This document shows positions 12,121 through 16,424 of a DNA stretch of 16,424 nucleotides, one piece after another. Within the stretch, counting starts at the first letter, position 1. Every line of letters begins with the position of its first letter. The DNA comes from Clostridiales bacterium (GTDB lineage Bacteria; Bacillota; Clostridia; Oscillospirales; Acutalibacteraceae): assembly GCA_019418545.1 (NCBI GenBank), contig DYBQ01000050.1:1-16424 (forward strand), given 5' to 3'. Below the pieces are notes generated by a model. That model did no database searches. It saw only the letters and a program-made list of their open reading frames with translations, and was not told the origin of the DNA. The translations under genes were made by a program, and so were the position numbers.

Positions 12121-15100
12121 TTATTTCTGCTGTGCCTTTTTCTTCTGGAAGAACAGTACAGTAAATCCAGCCAAAGAAATGAATGCAACAATCCAAATCA
12201 TCAGCGAACCGTTATCTCCGGTTGCGGGGCTTTCAGCTGCGCTGTCATCTTTGTCAGCATTGGGGTCGCCCTTGCCATCATCGGGTTTGTTGTTGTCATT
12301 CTTACCGTCATCAGGATTGCTGTTGTTGTCATCCTTATCATCGTCAGGATTGCTGGTGTCGTCCTTTGCACTCAGGTTTTCAATTGCAGCTTCCAGCTCG
12401 GAAACGGCATTGTCCACTACGTCCTGCTCGTCCTCGCTCAGGCTTTCGTCAGCCAGAACAGCATTGGCAGCCTTGAAAGCGGCCTGGAATACAGCAACAC
12501 TTTCTTCGGTATAATTGGTCAAATCAATGTCATTTGCTTTGTTAATCAGGTCTTCCAAAATTGACTTGTCAGCCTTGAAACGCTGTGCCAGAATGGCATC
12601 CAGCAGAGCGTCAGCTGCGGGCTGTACGTCCTCTTCCATGGCATCGCCATCATTGTAGACATTTTTGGCTGCTTCCAGTGCATCCACCAGCTGCTTCCAG
12701 TTAGTATCCACATACTTACTCTCGTCCATGGCTTCGGCCATATCGATGAGCATCTTCAGGTTGGTCTTATCGCCCTGCAGCAGGCCCAGACCGTGGATGG
12801 CGTCCACCAGGTTGCTCCAAGCGGTGTTGATTTCATCCTGGCTGGCATAGGCGTTGTCAAGAACAGCCTTAGCAGCTGCTTTTGCTTCTTCAAAATTCTT
12901 CACAGCGCTGTCCACAACACCCTCGGTGCTCTGGTTCAGTGCATATTCATAGGTTTTCTCCAGCAGAGTCTTGTTAGTCTTAGGAGGCTCGCCGTAGTAA
13001 ACTCGGGTCTTTTCAGATACATTTCCGTTGAAGTCTTCCAGCTGAATCTCAATATAGCCGTAGCCATCTTCATTGGTGGTCAGGTTCAATCCAGTCAGGT
13101 CATCCACACCGCGGGTAACGTTATTCTTCAGCACATTGCCGTTGGAATCCCATGCGGTCAGGTGCCACCAGTCATAAACCAGCGGGTTCTGAATCTTCCA
13201 GCTTCCCTTGGGGATACTCTTGGAAACGGTGCCTTCATAGGCATCGCAGTGGTCGTCAACGAGGGTACCGGAGATATCAGTAGAAGAAATCACATTGCCT
13301 TCTGCATCCAGATAAGACAGGCGCAGATAATAGTTGCTGCCGTCGGTTACGGGAACTTCCACAGTACCGGAAACAGCATCTTTTGCGAACTCAGCAGTAT
13401 AGGTTTCGGTGTTGCCTGCATAATTGTAAGGCAGGGTCACGTCAGCGCGGATGGAAGCATAGTCCATGTCAGGGTTGGTCCAGGAAACATTCAGAACACC
13501 ACTGCCCTCTTCCACAGTCAGATTGGAAGCGGATTTGTTATAGTCGCGCACAACAACAGCAGCTTCGCTCTCAACGCCGTTGTCACCTTCGGCGGTTACC
13601 TTGAAGCTGACAACGCCTTTGTTGTCGTACAGGGACTTCACATAATAGTTGTCATCATAAATGCCGCCCATGTACATCTCAGTGCCATCCTCAAAAACAG
13701 CATAGACATTGTACTTCTGGACTTCGTCATAATCGGCCAAATCCCAGGAGAGGTAGGTTTCATCGGTGTTGAAGGCACGGTCAATGGTCAGCCCGGTGGG
13801 AGCTGCGGGAGCATTGTCGTTGTCGGTAATGGCGATTTCGCCGATGTTCATTTGATAATCGGCAAGCTCTTCGCCGTTGGGGTCAAATGCCAGACCGAAA
13901 GCGGCCAGAGTTCTGCCTGCATAAGCGGACAAATCCAGAGTTTCGGTCATCCACTCGGTGGACTGTTTGCCGGAGTTGTTGACGGTGATGTACTCCACAG
14001 TTTCGGGAGCGTCTTCAAAGATCAGGCCGACCTTCATCTGAGAAGCGTCGTCAGCAGTGGTCTTGAAGAAGGTGATGTCCAGCTTGGAGTTCTCGTTGAT
14101 GTCCATCTTGGTCTTGTACAGACGCAGGAAGTGCTCTGCGGACATGGGGCCCTTTGCAACCAGAGAGCTGCTGCCGTCATAGCCGCCGATCTGGTTCAGC
14201 TCAAATGCGGGGTTGTACTTGGTGCCATAGTCGAAGTCAAAGTTCAGAGTGGCTTCGGAACCATCAGAAGTCTCATACCACCACTGCCAGGTGGGCAGGA
14301 TGTCCTGATCGTTGATGTTGGACCATTCATGGTCATTGGAAACTTCGCCATTCTTGAAGTACTGCATACCGTGACCGGTGTTGAAGTTGGTGACGAAGTT
14401 GGAGCCCTTGATAACGGAGCGCTCGGAGATGAAAGCTGCCATGCCAGGCCAGGACTGATATTCCTTGCCTTCCAAATCGGTACCTTCGTTAGGCTTTGCG
14501 CGGTCAGGATCATTAGCAGTGACATAGGGGTTAGCATCAGCATCCAAAATAGCCTGTAAGAGCTGCTGACGTTCTTCTTCAGTGTACTTGGTAGTATCCT
14601 TATTCAGGAAAGTAACACCTTCACGAACATAATCAGAGCTGTTAGTGTAATAGGGCTGATTAGCAGCGCCAGACCACCAAGAGCGCTCACGAGCGAAAAC
14701 ATACTTCTGATACTCAGGATCAGCACGGCGGTTTTCGTTGTAGGAGTTGTTGCCGGTGTGACCGAAGACCTGTTCATCCAGATGTGCCCAAACAGTACCT
14801 GCACCCAGATTGGCGATACCAGTGCGGGGGACCAGATTTTCATCCAACAGATTATACAGAGAGCCACGAGCACCGGAGAAGCCGGTCTGACCAGCTTCCA
14901 GAGTGTTGAACACGGTCTTTCTGGCATCCAGACCCAGAGATTCCATAATGCTGACGGAGCCATCCACCATGCTCTTGCTGGGATCGGGGTTCATGTACAG
15001 GGAGTTGGCGGCGATGGTTTCGTCGTCGGTACCCTTGATCCAGTTGCTGAACTGAGTAGCATCTTTGTTGTAATAGTTGATACTGCCCCAGGAGCTCTGG

Positions 15101-15909
15101 TTATTCTGGCCATACAGATTGGAAGCATAAACCTGAATGTAGATGCCCTGTTCGGTCATCTGACGGCAGAACTCTTCATAAACAGGCATAAAATCAGCAG
15201 GAAGCCGTTCTTCAGCGTTGATGAAGTAACCGTCAAAGCCGTACCATTTGGCGATTTCAACCAGCTTGTCCGCAGCGGGGAAACGACCGGTTTCATCCCG
15301 GAAGATCAGGTCGTCGGTGTGCTCCTGACGGGGGAAGAAGATGCATCCCAGAGACTGCACGCCATTCTTATGAGCGGCATTGGTATAGGCCGGGTTAGGA
15401 ATATTCAGGATGCCGAACTCATAGGCACGCTCCCACCAGCCGGCTTCCGGATCAAACAGGGAATCGGGCGTGGGGTTGGTGACAACACCGTGCCAGGAAG
15501 CACGATAGTCCAGATACTGCCAGAAATTGAAAACGTACTGTGCGAAATCGTCGTTGTAGTTATAGGGGTTAAAGAACTCGTTGCCATAGTCCTCTGTCAA
15601 GGAAAGGCTTGCAACCTCCTGGCTCAGCTGCGGGTTGGCCTGGGTTGCGGCAAAAGCTTCGTTGCGTTGCTGAAGCGGCACTTCGGCGCGCATAAAATCG
15701 GAATATTCATCGGTTTCCGGACTCCAGTTCAGGATGTCCATAGCCCGATGGCCGTGATACACGGGCTGATTCTCCCCAAGATATCCCTGTTCGCCGGGAC
15801 GCGGAGCCAGTGTATCGCCGCCGGCGAATACGAGGCTCATGTTTCCAAATGCTGAAGCGGTAACTAATGCTGCAGCGAGAAACACAGACAAGATCTTTTT
15901 TGTTTTCAT
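12121..15909 (-). CDS. Secreted, wall-anchored GH85 endo-beta-N-acetylglucosaminidase
   Basis: This 1262-residue enzyme should cut between the two GlcNAc residues of the N-glycan chitobiose core. A signal peptide (1-29, cut after VFA) leads to the GH85 TIM-barrel (about 45-400). Its hallmark GFDGYFINAEE (224-234) holds N231, which positions the substrate acetamide, and acid/base E233. A beta-sandwich (about 540-697), an FN3-like domain (about 700-792) and a further beta domain (about 795-972) follow, then three helical FIVAR-type modules (about 977-1043, 1047-1110, 1112-1183). A linker rich in Asp, Asn, Pro and Lys (1184-1226) precedes the sorting signal: SPATGD (1227-1232), a hydrophobic segment (about 1235-1254) and KKKAQQK. 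AGGAGG (15921-15916) fixes the start. It has its own terminator. Codons look more biased than in the GH116 and GH31 genes, suggesting strong expression. The GH85 call is firm; glycan preference is unknown. Confidence 0.93.
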   Translation of the reverse strand: MKTKKILSVFLAAALVTASAFGNMSLVFAGGDTLAPRPGEQGYLGENQPVYHGHRAMDILNWSPETDEYSDFMRAEVPLQQRNEAFAATQANPQLSQEVASLSLTEDYGNEFFNPYNYNDDFAQYVFNFWQYLDYRASWHGVVTNPTPDSLFDPEAGWWERAYEFGILNIPNPAYTNAAHKNGVQSLGCIFFPRQEHTDDLIFRDETGRFPAADKLVEIAKWYGFDGYFINAEERLPADFMPVYEEFCRQMTEQGIYIQVYASNLYGQNNQSSWGSINYYNKDATQFSNWIKGTDDETIAANSLYMNPDPSKSMVDGSVSIMESLGLDARKTVFNTLEAGQTGFSGARGSLYNLLDENLVPRTGIANLGAGTVWAHLDEQVFGHTGNNSYNENRRADPEYQKYVFARERSWWSGAANQPYYTNSSDYVREGVTFLNKDTTKYTEEERQQLLQAILDADANPYVTANDPDRAKPNEGTDLEGKEYQSWPGMAAFISERSVIKGSNFVTNFNTGHGMQYFKNGEVSNDHEWSNINDQDILPTWQWWYETSDGSEATLNFDFDYGTKYNPAFELNQIGGYDGSSSLVAKGPMSAEHFLRLYKTKMDINENSKLDITFFKTTADDASQMKVGLIFEDAPETVEYITVNNSGKQSTEWMTETLDLSAYAGRTLAAFGLAFDPNGEELADYQMNIGEIAITDNDNAPAAPTGLTIDRAFNTDETYLSWDLADYDEVQKYNVYAVFEDGTEMYMGGIYDDNYYVKSLYDNKGVVSFKVTAEGDNGVESEAAVVVRDYNKSASNLTVEEGSGVLNVSWTNPDMDYASIRADVTLPYNYAGNTETYTAEFAKDAVSGTVEVPVTDGSNYYLRLSYLDAEGNVISSTDISGTLVDDHCDAYEGTVSKSIPKGSWKIQNPLVYDWWHLTAWDSNGNVLKNNVTRGVDDLTGLNLTTNEDGYGYIEIQLEDFNGNVSEKTRVYYGEPPKTNKTLLEKTYEYALNQSTEGVVDSAVKNFEEAKAAAKAVLDNAYASQDEINTAWSNLVDAIHGLGLLQGDKTNLKMLIDMAEAMDESKYVDTNWKQLVDALEAAKNVYNDGDAMEEDVQPAADALLDAILAQRFKADKSILEDLINKANDIDLTNYTEESVAVFQAAFKAANAVLADESLSEDEQDVVDNAVSELEAAIENLSAKDDTSNPDDDKDDNNSNPDDGKNDNNKPDDGKGDPNADKDDSAAESPATGDNGSLMIWIVAFISLAGFTVLFFQKKKAQQK

Positions 15910-15922
15910 GACAAACCTCCTG

Positions 15923-15948
15923 ATTAAAATTTTAATGTTTGGCCAAAC
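15923..15948. promoter_or_regulatory. Two abutting perfect palindromes before GH85
   Basis: ATTAAAATTTTAAT (15923-15936, 14 bp) is followed without a gap by GTTTGGCCAAAC (15937-15948, 12 bp). Both are perfect palindromes. They lie immediately upstream of the AGGAGG ribosome binding site (15916-15921) and within 40 bp of the GH85 start codon. They could be regulator binding sites or, if transcribed, small RNA hairpins near the ribosome binding site. The regulator is unknown. Confidence 0.5.
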
Positions 15949-16091
15949 TCTCCATCCAACACGAATTCTTCATTGCTGATATGTAATCACAGCTTTTCCA
16001 GTGAGTATCCCAAATAGGAGTAATTTAGAATCTCAAAATGGAAAGAGATGTAATCCATAAAAAGTATGAAGAAATGGCCTGCTTTGCGCAT

Positions 16092-16119
16092 ATTTTATCA
16101 AAATTTATTCAGAAGTAAA
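16092..16119 (-). promoter_or_regulatory. Tentative promoter for GH85
   Basis: On the minus strand, TTTACT (16119-16114) and TAAAAT (16097-16092) are spaced by 16 bp. This would start the message near 16085 with a leader of about 175 nt. The match is modest and the region is AT-rich, so this is a weak call. Confidence 0.3.
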
Positions 16120-16187
16120 CAGGGGGACTTTAACAATTTAGACATAAAAAATTTAGTAATTTTTCTTAAACAAATAAAGGCGAAAAA

Positions 16188-16205
16188 AATATGTCATGAC
16201 ATATT
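16188..16205. promoter_or_regulatory. 18-bp perfect palindrome, candidate operator
   Basis: AATATGTCATGACATATT is a perfect 18-bp inverted repeat with no spacer. It stands out because its centre, TGTCATGACA, contains the only C/G bases in that short stretch. It is about 280 bp upstream of the GH85 start and about 70 bp upstream of the tentative promoter. It may serve GH85 or an unseen divergent gene. Confidence 0.45.
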
Positions 16206-16424
16206 ATATGGAAAATAGAAATAGGGATTTTACATAACTACTAATTTTTTTTAAGGGAGAAGCATTCTTAGTTACTGAAATAGTATCATGGTTTTCAAAT
16301 AAAAAATAGGGATGACTCCGAAAAATGTTATTACATTCATTTTTTATTCGACGTATTATATAGTTACAAATATCAAATAGTATAAATAATAGAAATTAAA
16401 AAATACTTGACTACAATTGGTTTA

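Larger units (their letters stand above)
15910..16424. other. AT-rich upstream region of GH85, no gene seen
   Basis: This 515-bp stretch to the window edge is strongly AT-rich and has no convincing reading frame. It contains two abutting palindromes just before the GH85 ribosome binding site, a tentative minus-strand promoter, and an 18-bp palindrome at 16188-16205. TTGACT at 16407-16412 could be the -35 of a plus-strand promoter for a gene beyond the window, but its -10 region would be off the edge or unclear. Confidence 0.5.

Noticed and set aside
12793..14559. Plus-strand open frame of 588 codons opposite the GH85 gene
   Set aside because: It is low in complexity, rich in Val, Ile and Gly, with no domain. 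It arises from the biased codons of the GH85 gene.
1..16424. CRISPR arrays, insertion sequences, toxin-antitoxin or defence genes
   Set aside because: No regularly spaced repeats, transposase, or defence-type domains were seen on either strand; all large real frames are accounted for by metabolic or housekeeping genes.

Overview
The window looks like part of a chromosome from a low-to-mid GC Gram-positive gut-type anaerobe, most likely class Clostridia (Oscillospiraceae/Ruminococcaceae or Lachnospiraceae-like). The grounds are inference: strong AGGAGG-type ribosome binding sites, a DUF1015 protein of the clostridial type, AT-rich intergenic DNA with sigma-A-type promoters and U-tract terminators, and a surface protein with FIVAR repeats and an SPATGD wall-sorting signal of the kind used by clostridial sortases. 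No species can be named from the sequence alone. The content is dominated by carbohydrate-active enzymes. I see no mobile element, CRISPR array, phage gene or transporter.

Layout. (1) 1-2896: a promoter, a GC-rich structured leader of about 150 nt, glycogen/maltodextrin phosphorylase glgP and its terminator. (2) 2951-5346: a cytosolic GH13 alpha-glucanase translationally coupled by an ATGA overlap to a GNAT acetyltransferase. (3) 5367-5586: a tRNA-Arg(ACG) with a consensus promoter, a leader hairpin and two terminator hairpins. (4) 5602-10534: a divergent pair, a GH116 beta-glucosidase-like enzyme on the minus strand and a GH31 alpha-glucosidase/alpha-xylosidase on the plus strand, sharing a 355-bp AT-rich control region. 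(5) 10595-11954: a bidirectional terminator and a DUF1015 protein on the minus strand. (6) 12071-15909: a 1262-residue secreted, wall-anchored GH85 endo-beta-N-acetylglucosaminidase on the minus strand. (7) 15910-16424: AT-rich, apparently non-coding DNA with several perfect palindromes.

How the genes fit together. GlgP and the GH13 enzyme form an intracellular alpha-glucan module: GH13 trims alpha-1,4 (possibly also alpha-1,6) glucans, and GlgP releases glucose-1-phosphate. The GH116/GH31 pair would remove terminal beta-glucosyl (or xylosyl) and alpha-glucosyl/alpha-xylosyl residues from imported oligosaccharides. One attractive reading is alternating removal of xylose and glucose from xyloglucan fragments, but the substrates are not proven. 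The GH85 enzyme would act at the cell surface, cutting the chitobiose core of N-glycans on host or dietary glycoproteins. The tRNA and the DUF1015 gene look like housekeeping neighbours.

I did not find a clearly new biological system. The items most worth following up are the paired palindromes in front of GH85, the distant 18-bp palindrome, the repeat-bearing GC-rich glgP leader, the GH116-GH31 pair, and the SPATGD-anchored GH85.
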